DNA of 64,000 bases from contig MU277705.1 of NCBI GenBank assembly GCA_022385805.1, positions 1 through 64,000 on the forward strand. The letters run 5' to 3'. Every line of letters begins with the position of its first letter. Position 1 is the stretch's first letter. A model generated the notes under the pieces. The model was not told the origin of the DNA. It saw nothing but the letters and a program-made list of their open reading frames with translations, and did not search any database. Shown piece after piece: positions 1-9,887 of this stretch. The position numbers were made by a program, and so were the translations under genes. The stretch comes from Pilatotrama ljubarskyi (Eukaryota; Basidiomycota; Agaricomycetes; Polyporales; Polyporaceae).

Positions 1-258
1 GGCGGGCAGGACGAGGTTGCAATCCGGTGCTATCAAGTCCACAGAATACCTCATGACGGGGAATTTTGGTGCATGGCGGGGAATTATGGGGTTTATGAAG
101 GTCGGGTAATGACGGTGATTTACGTCGAAGGAGAGGGCATCAGACGGAACGCGCGGGTACGGGGGGGAATGATGAGGAACGACGAGGCACATGCAGGATT
201 CGCGCGCTTCGACGGGTTATGGCGGTGAAGCGCGGGGAACGACGGGGCATGAGCAAAG
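1..258. repeat. degenerate short-period repeats beside the broken oxygenase gene
   Basis: The stretch contains several diverged copies of a short motif resembling catgacggggaat, for example near 51-65, 72-85 and 105-115, with related gacggggcatg/gacgaggcac forms near 180-255. It looks like an eroded minisatellite. It occupies the place where the last exon of the adjacent minus-strand oxygenase would be expected. No gene is visible in it. Confidence 0.35.
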
Positions 259-1601
259 TCAATAATTTAGTCCAATAACCACCGCGATACCACCCACCTT
301 CTGATTGCTCGTGCGCATGTTCTTGACGCGACGAGTGAACCATTCTTGAGACGTCTGCCCGGACTCGAAGATCCGGCGGAGATTCTCAGGCGCTGTCTCG
401 ACTGCCTGCGCCACAAGCGGACTCTCGGCCGCAAGAGCGCGGAGGAGGACGGAGTTTCCGGGGCGCGTGAAGTACACCAACGACCAGCGAGTGAACTTGG
501 CTTGCTCGCCAGGCGGGGGACTGTGTGGATGCTGAGCATCATATTACGAGGAAGGGCACGCGGGTCAAGAGACTTACACTACACGATGGAGATTCGACCT
601 GAGCAGCCCACCGCTGAAGATGGTCATGGCATCTCCCAGGTTGCAAATGGCGTGGCCAGGAATGGGCTGAAAATCAAGGTAGTCTTGAGCGCGCTGCATT
701 GTGCGACGCAAGAATTGGAGAGGCCGACCTTAACGTACTGCCACTTGTCAGTTCCCGGAACCATGACCTGTAGCCCGTCGAGTCGGTTATGGAGGAACGA
801 CTACGAAGACTAGGTCAGCAGACAGCTCCGTGCGTTATGATCAATCATCTAGGGCCAGCCTTACCAGAGAGCCAAAGTCGGTGTGCGCGGCCAGCGCGGC
901 CTTCACCTCATCGATATCCTGCGGACGGGGCGGACTTTTGATCACTCGCGCTTCGCTGCCGCTGAACTCGTTGAGCTTGTGCATCTCTGCCAGAGTACCT
1001 TCGGCCAGCCCGAGCAGCTCGTTAAATATGTCGAGTAGGGTGTCGTTCACAGCAATGGACTTGCGCATGAACGGCACTACGGTGCTGTCCATGCGCTAAC
1101 ACTGGACGGGTACGTTCGACGTGCGACAGCCGGCCAGGCGAGGGCATCGTCTTTCGCGATGTTGATGAACTCCACAGTGTCGAGCGCCCCAGTCTCGTCG
1201 GTCACGGTCGCGCCAGGCGCTTTGTAGCTGCCAGCCTGCGTCAACATTGCTGCAGTGCAAGATGAAGGAGACCTACCCAAAGGACAAACCGTCATTGCCT
1301 TGTTCGAAGGTCATCTTCTCGCTGATGGGCAGCGCCATGGTCTGAGCACCCATTTCGAACATCCGGTCCACTTCTTCATCGACGCCATGGTTCTTCAGGC
1401 TGAAGGAACGGATGAGTTGCATCGTTTTCGTGCTGTGGATCGAGGCTGCACTTACTACCAGAAACCAAGCTCAGTGGCGGCATTCCAAAGCTTAGCGACC
1501 TCTTCTTTGTCGCGCAGTTTCAGCAGCTGGTAGTCGATGACGAGAAGAGGGTGGGTAGTGACGTTTTCCGGGAAAGGCGGGAATGTGGTGCGTCCGGGCA
1601 T
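259..1601 (-). pseudogene. 2-oxoglutarate/Fe(II)-dependent dioxygenase (isopenicillin N synthase-like), broken copy
   Basis: This is the third member of a local paralogue family. The N-terminal exon (start 1601) reads MPGRTTFPPFPENV and ends in ELGFW. Further exons carry SLKNHGVDEEVDRMFEMGAQ, the YKAPGATVTDETGALDT block, AAHTDFGSL (the HxD iron ligand pair), SFLHNRLDGLQVMVPGT, the distal ligand LHRV, and RWSLVYFTRPG, in which the Arg would bind 2-oxoglutarate. Intron positions match the two intact neighbours. The frame breaks near 1090-1100: after TYPSSV the sequence runs into MDST with four bases fewer than both paralogues, and a TAG falls directly before that ATG frame. The final exon of the paralogues, beginning GPE(T/S)W, is not found downstream; the frame instead runs to a stop at 259. 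Inferred to be a pseudogene, with an assembly error as the alternative. Confidence 0.8.
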
Positions 1602-1716
1602 TTCGAGGTAGGACGTATCGAGTGGGAGTTAAGTCGATGCGGACGGTGCTGCGCTGTAGATGGCGAGTGAAGAAGAAGCGTGCCATGCTGGCCTGAGGAG
1701 GAAGATGTTCTCGCAC

Positions 1717-1723
1717 TTATATA
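1717..1723 (-). promoter_or_regulatory. TATA box of the broken oxygenase gene
   Basis: The minus strand reads GGCTATATAAG about 115 nt upstream of the start codon at 1601. The promoter core is intact even though the coding frame is broken. Confidence 0.55.
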
Positions 1724-2742
1724 GCCAATACGAGGCCTTCCGACGCGCTTTCCGAGGCGACCTTCTCCCGGGCCCTGTTCACCAGAGCCACGAGTGCAGA
1801 CTCGGAGGAAGTGCTTCGTGACTCCGCATAAGCCTTCCTGACGCATGAAGGATGGAACAGATTGTTTGCCCACTCAACAGCCGACAGTAGGTTCTCGTAT
1901 CAGAGCGCGCCTGCTGGAGCGGGCAGAGAAGCATGAGTCGGTCTCCCGAAGTGGCGCGTCTGACGCTTCGACAAGCCCACACGCGACTCTGGAAGCGTTG
2001 CCATGATCGACCATGCGCAAATGCACAGCGCGCCCCGTATGCTTCGTAGGTTTACAACCTTGTCGTCGCTGAGAAATGAACCTGTTTTAGCATCTTGAGA
2101 TATGATACTGGGCGACAGCGTCGTTGAGCAAGCAACCTCCGCAACATTGAAATGACATTGGAACTCACGTAGTGCTGAACGGTCTCCTCGGGGTGAGAGA
2201 TGCACAAGTTATAAGAATGGTTTGCGGGCACTTCAAGCGCATGCACTGCGTAAACAGTGCTAGACCTGACATAAAACGGACCCGTATGAGGTTGCTCGGG
2301 ACACATGCTCATCAATGACACGAGAGGGTCCTCTGTTTCGACAACCCCTACACACTCACTCGGTGCAACATGCCCAATTGGCCATTGGGCAACGCAACTA
2401 CCGAGAGGTCAGTCATTCTCTATCCTGTGTGATGACGAGGATACACTCGCCAGCTGAAAGCGTCATGTTCTCTTTGAATGTCGATGCTGAAGATGTCCTA
2501 CCTCGCTGGAGGACTGTACAAGGGGACGCGGATGATATCATCGTCCGGCATCGCATCAAAGAAGCACAGGTCAGGTCAGAACACCACGAGTCCTGCGTTC
2601 GTCTTCCCCAGGTCATCCGCGTTCCTCAGCAGAACACGCGAGAAAAGAAGCAGAGACCGGAGGATCGCCGCGTAAAGTCAAACCAGCCGACTGTCTCACG
2701 ATCCCTACATCTTGACGCCGCCGCAGCCGGAGTGCTAGAGCC
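1724..2742. other. divergent intergenic region between two oxygenase genes
   Basis: About 1.0 kb lies between the TATA boxes of the two divergently oriented paralogues. I see no convincing coding region or RNA in it. It presumably holds both upstream control regions. Confidence 0.4.
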
Positions 2743-2749
2743 TATATAA
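2743..2749 (+). promoter_or_regulatory. TATA box of the intact plus-strand oxygenase
   Basis: The sequence CCTATATAAG lies about 105 nt upstream of the start codon at 2852, the same spacing as in the minus-strand paralogue. Confidence 0.65.
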
Positions 2750-2851
2750 GTAGCATAGGAGCCAGCGGAGAGCCGTCAAACACGACGCTCTCACAACGGT
2801 CTCTTCCCACCTCTTTCATTGCGTACCATTCGCTCGAGACACGCGAACGTC

Positions 2852-4262
2852 ATGTCCGAGCTGGAGAACTTGCCTCCGTTCCCGGACGATGTCCCGACAC
2901 ACCCGTTGCTGGTCGTCGATTACGAGCTGCTCCTGAAGCGAGACGAAGCTGAGATCGACAAACTGTGGAAAGCTGCTACTGAGCTTGGATTCTGGTAGTA
3001 CGTACCTCGCGCACTCTTCATGTGCGGGAACATCACGCTTATCCGCATGATCGATAGCCTGAAGAACCATGGAGTCAACGCGGAGGTGGACCAGATGTTC
3101 GAGATGGGGGCAGAGACGATGAGGCTCCCTCTGGAAGAGAAGATGAAGTACGAGCAGGGAGACGAAGGAATGTCATTCGGGTGCGCTCCTTACCTGCACG
3201 CGTTCGCTCGACATGGACTTACCTGCGATGAGTCGCAGATACAAGGCAGCAGGCGCCAACGCTACTGATGAGAATGGCACGCTCGACACCGTCGAGTTCA
3301 TCAACGTCTCGAAGGATGACGCCCTCGCATGGCCGGGCAAGGTGCACAGGGATTACCCCTCAACTGTGAACGCCCGGATGGAGTCCACGATAAAGCCGTT
3401 CATCGAGAAATCACTGGCAGTCAACTACACGCTCCTCGACCTTCTTGGTGAGCGGCTTGGACTCCCGAAGGGTGCGCTGGAGAAGAGGCACACCCTTGAG
3501 GAGCCGAGCGGAAGCGAGGCGCGGTGCATCAAGAACCCACCGCGCCCAGGAGGAATTTCGGAGGAGAAGGCGGCGATTGGGGCGCATACAGACTTCGGCT
3601 CGCTCGTAAGTAGGGAGAATGAATGCAAAGGGTTGGAAGAATGATGCTGACCGTCTTTGCAGTCATTCCTGCATAACCGCCTCGGTGGCTTGCAGGTCTT
3701 GGTCCCTGGGACGAGCGACTGGCAATATGTCAAGGTGAGTCGAGGGCGCATACATCTACTAACTAGAGGACCGACCTGTGACACAGCCCATTCCCGGCCA
3801 CGCTATTTGCAACCTCGGAGACGCGATGGCAATCTTCAGCGGAGGTATACTGCGTTCTAACTTGCATCGTGTCGTGTAAGCCAAGCCATCGATTCGGAAA
3901 CAAGCGTATGACTGACCTGTACCATCCCGCAGGCCGCCTCCCAAGGAGCAGGGCAATTACGAGCGCTGGTCTCTCGTCTTCTTCACCAGACCTGGGAACT
4001 CGGTCATCCTACGTCCGCTGTCGGATGAGAGCCCCATGATCGCAGAAGCCGTTGCAAAGCTTCCCCCGGGGAGGTATGACACTGGGTCCACGTCTAAGGA
4101 CTGGTTCGCGAGGCGCATCAAGAACCAGCGAATCAAGAACAGGACGGTACGTGGAGCAAGCGCCCGGGATCATTGGTATACATGCTGAAAGTGGGTCTTC
4201 TACAGGGCCCCGAGACGTGGAGAGCCAGTAGGGGCACGGAACACCAACCTTCAGCGTACTGA
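2852..4262 (+). CDS. 2-oxoglutarate/Fe(II)-dependent dioxygenase, isopenicillin N synthase-like
   Basis: Seven exons can be joined without a frame break: 2852-2997, 3058-3180, 3239-3605, 3663-3734, 3787-3875, 3933-4146 and 4206-4262. They total 1068 nt and encode 355 residues. The N-terminal non-haem dioxygenase domain contains ELGFWYLKNHGV. The catalytic jelly-roll domain has GAHTDFGSL (HxD iron ligands), GHAICNLGDAM, the distal His in SNLHRV, and YERWSLVFFTRPG, in which the Arg would bind 2-oxoglutarate. The C-terminus GPETWRASRGTEH is typical of fungal members. The enzyme is cytosolic, with no signal peptide. Family members oxidise small molecules; the substrate cannot be read from sequence and no other biosynthetic genes flank it. 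It is closely related to both neighbouring oxygenase genes and is the intact plus-strand copy. Confidence 0.9.
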
Positions 4263-4475
4263 TCGGAGGCATGAACATTGGCGGGCCCGATATGGAAAGA
4301 ATCGGTTGTACCGCTCTGGTAGGATGGAACGCGGAACCCGCTTGTCGGAGAGTCGATGAGAGAAATCAATTCAGTGTCAATCTCCGGTTACAAGTACAGC
4401 TCCTATGGGTCTAGGTCAGCACTGCTCGCTCGGGAGGAATGCGTACACGTTACGCACGAAGAGTTTCACTAGAGT

Positions 4476-5876
4476 TCAGATCTTACCCAACAGGGGTATC
4501 GTCGCAGTCTCAGTCCCTAGACGTGCCTTCCAACTCTCGGGACCCTAGTATTCCGACAAATTAGACCAAGAATCGCGCAGCTGCGCGTAGACATACCTTG
4601 TAGTTGGCAGCTCGCTGTGATCCAATTCTCCGGGAGAGCCACTCAGAGGCCGTGACCCCAGGAGCGTACTTCCCGGGAGGGGCCTTGGCGACTGCCTCGG
4701 CGATCATGGAGCTCTGATCAGTCAGCGCGCGCAGGAAGGCCTCGTCGTTGGGCCGAGTGAAGAATACGAGAGACCAGCGCTCATACTTTGCTTGTTCCCC
4801 AGGCGGTGGCCTGCAATACATCAAAATCTGCTCGTTCTCAGGCAGGGAGATTGATTCACATAACGCGATGGATGTTCGACCGGAGTATGCCACCACTGAA
4901 GATGTTGAGCGTATCGCCGATATTGCAGATCGCATGTCCGGGAAGGGGCTAGTCAGTGTTTATATGAGCGGCGCCGAGAGGTCATGCACCGAAGACTATA
5001 CCTTGACGTAGTACCACCTCTCGGCGCCAGGAGGCAAGACTTGCAGGCCGCCTAGACGATTGTGGAGGAATGACTGCCCAGCGGTTCCAGTCATGGGGCA
5101 ATGGCACTCGCGATGGAGAACTTACCAAGGAGCCGAAGTCAGTATGCGGATTGAGGAACGTCTTGCTTGATCCCTGGACGTGGGGAGGCGCCTTGATGCA
5201 CCTGGCCGTGCATCCGCTCGACTTATCCGCCTGATGGAACGCAGCCAAGGCACCCTTCGGAAGTCCGAGCTTGTCGTTCAGGACGTCGATGAGGAAGTGA
5301 TTGATGGCCAACGACTTCTGCACGAATGGCTTGATAACCGAATTCATGCGCTCATTCACGGTCGACGGATACGTGCGATGCACCAGACCTGGCCACGCCA
5401 AGGCATCGTCCTTGGAGATGTTCAAAAATTCAGTCACGTCCCTCGTCCCGTTGTCGTCCATGAAATTCACGCCGGCGGCCTTGTACCTGTTGATGCTGTT
5501 GAGTCTACTCACTGTGTAGCGATCGTCGGAGCACCTACCCGAAGGAGAACCCTTGATCGCCCTGCTCGAACTTCATCTTCTCGTCGAGAGGTAAAGCCAG
5601 AGTCTCCCGACCCATCTCAAACATTGCTTCGACCTCTTCGTCGACGCCATGATTCTTTAGACTAGGGAGTGACAAGTACTGTCTATCAGCTCGAGTGTAA
5701 GCATCGGAGAGACGCAAAGACTGCACGTACTACCAGAATCCGAGCTCGGTAGCTGCCTTCCATAGCTTGTTGATCTCGCTCTCGTCCCCTTGCTTGATCA
5801 ACTGGTAGTCAACGATCAGTAGAGGGTGTGTGGGCACATCCTCCGGGAATGGCGGGAAACTTGTCAAGCCAGGCAT
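4476..5876 (-). CDS. 2-oxoglutarate/Fe(II)-dependent dioxygenase, isopenicillin N synthase-like
   Basis: This paralogue of the gene at 2852-4262 lies tail-to-tail with it; the two stop codons are about 214 nt apart. The start at 5876 gives MPGLTSFPPFPEDV, and the exon order is the same. Landmarks include SLKNHGVDEEVEAMFEMG, NISKDDALAWPG, NPHTDFGSLV (HxD ligands), GHAICNIGDTL, the distal His in SNIHRV, and YERWSLVFFTRP. The last exon reads GPESWKARLGTETATIPL and stops at 4476. The frame is continuous after splicing, so the gene looks functional. It diverges from its sister mainly at the C-terminus and in the QADKSSGCTARC loop, which suggests a different substrate. No clear TATA box was seen in the 100 nt upstream of the start. 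Confidence 0.87.
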
Positions 5877-6612
5877 GCTGCTGCTGCACTGCGGGGTGTG
5901 AGATCGGGGCTGCGTCTCAATCTAGAGCGGGGGTGTCGCAGTCATAAGACCTGCCGGTGTATAGGGATCACTGCTGCCGGCGCCCTGAAAGCTTCACCCT
6001 GCCCGCGGTACTCCGGGTCCATATCTTGGTGATAACACACCGCGTCTCCTGACCCACCAGACCTTCAACTCTTCCCAAACTCTCACTGATTCGTTCGCAT
6101 TCAGTGCAGCCGTGCCGAGAGCTTGTCTAGAGGTTGCCGGCGAAGGGTGGTGTACATGAGAACTTGAAGGGCCGTTCACATGATCGTAGGGAGCTAATTC
6201 GTGGAGAGCAGATTCATCCTAAGTGAGCCCACCTCAAAATACGCGCAACGACTGTCCTGAATGAGCCAGGGAGGCATGATAGATATCACGAGTGCGTACT
6301 CGTACTCACCACGCAAGACTCCACGAGGAGGACCAGCCACATGGACAAGCGCCTCCACGTGGCCAGATTCGAGATCGGGTATCGGGCAACGTTCCGTGAG
6401 CGTCTATTGGAGCATCCTCTTTTCAAGAGTTCCACAAAGTCTGAACAGTGCGAGTGAAGTATTGAACTTGTCTGCTGCCCGCTGTCGTATTCTGTTGTGT
6501 GTCTCCTCGGGCGAATCGTGAACTAATACTTTGGGACGATTTCAACTTGGCCCAATGTTCGTACCCCTCGCAGTGACCCATTATAGGCCGCACTGACGTT
6601 CGCTCATTTTAG
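5877..6612. other. intergenic region, no gene seen
   Basis: About 0.74 kb lies between the start of the minus-strand oxygenase and the MYND gene. No recognisable coding or RNA feature was found. It ends in a polypyrimidine tract followed by TTTTAG directly before the proposed ATG at 6613, so a 5' intron of the MYND gene could end here. Confidence 0.35.
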
Positions 6613-8804
6613 ATGTCGATCTCGGAGGAGGCTCAGTTCAAGCTCCTCGAGAGGAAGATGGCTAAGAACCCGAAGAGTGCAAGTTGAAGGAATCTGCCCG
6701 TGTCCCCGTTCTCATCCGCCATGCCGCACAGATCCTCGAAGCAGCGCGCAAGGGTTCTCCGCCAGAGATGGTAGTCCTCAGCAACGCCTGGACAAGCCCG
6801 CCGGGGAACATCTCTCCGAAAGACGCGATGGACGTGTTCCTCACCCATCTGCAGGAGGACCGCGTTCCGCCCAGCACAGCCGCCAAGTTCACCGACCCCG
6901 CCAACCTCGCCTTCGCATCCATGCTCGGGCTCAGCAAAATCGGCCCTCTCATCCCTGACGACGGACCGCTCGTCCAGCGGCTCGCCGACGCGTGGCCAGG
7001 CATCTACAAGTGGAGCGTCTTCATGTACTCTTCTCGCATCGAGGGATTGAGCCGGGACGACCGCCGGAGGCGCGCCGCGCTCGACGTGCTCTCCTCGTTC
7101 TGGTACTGCATCGAGCACCGGGACATCATCCGCGAAGCGATGATCAAGACGCCAGCGACCGTCGAGATCGCCACCCGTCTTTGGCTCGAGGAAGACGGCG
7201 GGCCGTTCCCGTCGGCCATGGACGCGCCCGCCGGCACCTGCGTCCTCGGCAACCTGCTCAAGTTTGCGGACAAGGAGGCGCTCGACCGCGTGCTCCGCAT
7301 GGCTGGCGACAAAGCAGACGAGGTCGCGAAGCTGTCTCTGGCGCGTCTCCAGCGTGCTCTGAAGGGCCCGTCGTACAACGCTACGCACTTGACGATCTAC
7401 ATGGACTTCATCAACTCCATCTCGCGCGTCCGCTCGCATCCTCTCCGCCACGCCCTTCTCAGCGCGAACGTCATATGGATCATCACCAATGCCCTCGTGA
7501 AGATCTCCGTCCTTGTCAACACTTCTCCGGACCCGGCATTCCTCGACGCTATGGTCTCCGGTTTCGGCTATCTGTGCAACTGCCTGGAGTCCACCGAAGG
7601 GTTCACGTGGGTCGCTCAGTCCGTGAGCGCCGGACTTCTGCAGGCCCTCTGCGACTGCAGCCCCCGCTTCTCCGAGGTAGACCCGGACGACTACTCCATG
7701 ATCAAGGACATCGTCGACAGCATCCTCCCGCGGTACCTCGTCTTCCGCTCCGTCATCGAAGCCGTCGATTCGGCGATGATCAAGATCGACCGCGGTCCGC
7801 AGAAGAAGCGTATCGAGGAGAGCATCCTAGAGCCGTCTTGGAGACGCTTCTTCATACTGGCTCGTGAGCGCGTGCTCGTGCTGGCCCAGGTTGACCACAT
7901 GAAGGGCCACAGCACGACGTGCGACAACGTCAAGGTATGCTCTCGTACGCCGGCTTCGTGATGGTTGCTAATATGTGTTGACAGTGCCAAAAGGTCGGCC
8001 CAAGAGAGCAATTCCGCCGTTGTGCGGCTTGCTTGAACACGTTCTACTGCTCCAAGGTACGTTGAGCTATCACTCTCCGATCGAACCGGCTGCATAGTTC
8101 CGTGGCAGGAATGTCAAGCGACTGCCTGGAAAGAAGGTGACCACAAGACCATGTGCAAGTTGAAGCAGAGAGAACGCATGGGTGAGCACCGCATACCTGC
8201 TCCTTCTCACCCGCCTGTCTTACGCATCTCTACGACAGAGGGGAAAGCAGCGTCCGTATCCAAGCGCGACTACCAGTTTCTCCACTACTTCTCGATGTTC
8301 GACGCCCGCGTCCACCTGCACAAGTTGCGCCAAGTGGCCAAGCGCGACTTCCCAGACAAACCGCTGAACCAGCTCGTCATCTCGATCAACCACGCAGTGC
8401 TCCCGCCCACGTACAAGGTGAAGGACCTCATGACGTACGACGTCGGGCCCCATCCCGAGATCACGATGAACGCCGAGGCGCGCAACGACGCGCTCATTGA
8501 GAAGGTGCAGCAGAACCCGGAAAAGTTCACGCTCGTCGAGATGGAGGTCTCTGCGGGACAGGGCACGCACAAAGTGCTCGCGCTCGCGACTGGCAAGTTC
8601 TGGGACCCTGAGGCGAGGGAAGACGGAGACGAATACGGGCCGGAAGAGGGAGACGAGTACGGGCCTTATTTGGATGCTGGCGCGCGCGACACGGAGGACG
8701 CGGTGAGACTGACCGTGCTTCGTCTGCTTAAGAAAATAGACGAGGATCCGAGGCTGAGGGCGCTCGCAGAGGGCAAGCGGACCCGGGCATCCAGGCGATT
8801 CTGA
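6613..8804 (+). CDS. MYND-type zinc-finger protein with an apparent frameshift near the start
   Basis: A long helical N-terminal region, about 6672-7930, precedes a MYND zinc finger split over three exons. The finger reads CDNVK-CQKVGPREQF, then RRCAACLNTFYCSK, then ECQATAWKEGDHKTMC; the introns start near 7936, 8057 and 8181. After the finger come about 195 residues with two copies of D-E-Y-G-P and an Arg-rich end, RTRASRRF. MYND domains bind Pro-rich partners; agaricomycete genomes hold many such proteins of unknown role. The first 19 codons from ATG 6613 are in a different frame from the main frame. The shift lies in the CCC at 6669-6671, where one extra base would join them to give NPEECKLKESARV. 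Otherwise the first in-frame ATG is at 6768. Either a true frameshift or a sequence error is possible. Confidence 0.82.
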
Positions 8805-9243
8805 GCGATCATGTACCCTACACCTGACGATCTGCGGGCAGGAAGTGCAAGCCGAATCGCATACTCAACGGTTACAACTACCCGACGTGCGTCTATAAAA
8901 TCCCCGTGCACGTCTCTACAACCTGGCCACCTCGGTCCATTCAGTTGACAGTCCGACTCGTTCCCAACCCACATCCAGACGCAGATGGTGGCAAGGAAAA
9001 ATGCGGTCCCCTAAGCTCATTAAGAGCGAACTCTTCGTCAGTATGCCTTGCGCATGACTCCCTAGTATTATTTCGACCTTCGCACATCCGGGGTACGACT
9101 TTCACGCCGTCGAGTGTTACTGGTACCTCAAGAATTCCGTGTTAATATCATATACGGTACGGAGTGATGGCATCGCGGCGCCGTCCGACTACGGGGCGTA
9201 CTGGCCCTCCGGGAAGTCTGCCAGACGAGGAGTGCAAAAACAG
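8805..9243. other. intergenic region, no gene seen
   Basis: These 439 bp between the MYND gene and the tRNA contain no feature I can support. Confidence 0.3.
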
Positions 9244-9333
9244 TCCTTCGAGCCGGGATCGAACCAGCGACCTCAAGATGTGGCTGTGCTAACCGATTAC
9301 AGTCTCGCGCTCTTCCAACTGAGCTATCGAAGG
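9244..9333 (-). tRNA. tRNA-Tyr (anticodon GTA), with intron
   Basis: The minus strand folds as a complete cloverleaf. The 7-bp acceptor stem is CCTTCGA/TCGAAGG with discriminator A. The D arm is GCTC..GAGC around AGTTGGAA. The anticodon stem is CGAGA/TCTTG with loop CTGTAA plus A. The T arm is GCTGG-TTCGATC-CCGGC. The GTA anticodon decodes tyrosine. A 17-nt intron, TCGGTTAGCACAGCCAC, sits one base 3' of the anticodon, the canonical position; eukaryotic tRNA-Tyr genes almost always carry an intron there. The mature length is 73 nt before CCA addition, which is not encoded. Confidence 0.93.
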
Positions 9334-9827
9334 CCTGACGTAGGCGTGACTGTGCAGGAATCGAAGTGCAAGGACCTCCCAAACACTGTCGGACCGGCGG
9401 CGAGTGTGGATTCTGATGCAAAGCTCGAGCGGAGGTCAACTGACGACGACGATGACCAGACCCCGCGTTGTGCGCGATAGCAAAGCAGCATACGTTCTTG
9501 CTTCTCTCCAGCATCTCTGACGGACGGTAGCACATGTCGCAGGCCTATTTCTGCCGCGAACACGGCGTCTAGAGCGGTAGATCTCCGCTGACCCTTCCCT
9601 TCGCAGAGCAAGACCTCCTTCTCGAACCACAGCTGCCCTTGCACGGCGCGGATTGCGGCCGCTATGCATGCGCCCCGCCGAGTTCATCTCTCTTGATGCA
9701 CTCCGTCGCTTGCCAGCTGTCTCAGCCCATGACGTCTCACCCAGAGCCCGCAGATCACCCATCACGGCATATGACCCCTTCCTGCTGCTTCGACCCTGGC
9801 GCGAAGCAGGCTCGCTGGCCTTGGGCA

Positions 9828-9834
9828 TATAAAA
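9828..9834 (+). promoter_or_regulatory. TATA box of the GH79 gene
   Basis: TATAAAA lies 60 nt upstream of the GH79 start codon at 9888. Confidence 0.65.
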
Positions 9835-9887
9835 CCCGACCCCGCCCTCGCCGCGATCCTCAGACCGCCTGACCGCCGTTCGTCGCC

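Noticed and set aside
259..5876. Oxygenase trio as a secondary-metabolite cluster
   Set aside because: No polyketide synthase, peptide synthetase, terpene synthase, P450 or cluster regulator lies nearby.
6992..7867. 291-codon plus-strand open frame inside the MYND gene
   Set aside because: It is Arg/His-rich and overlaps the MYND frame in the same G+C-rich exon. It is a shadow of that frame.
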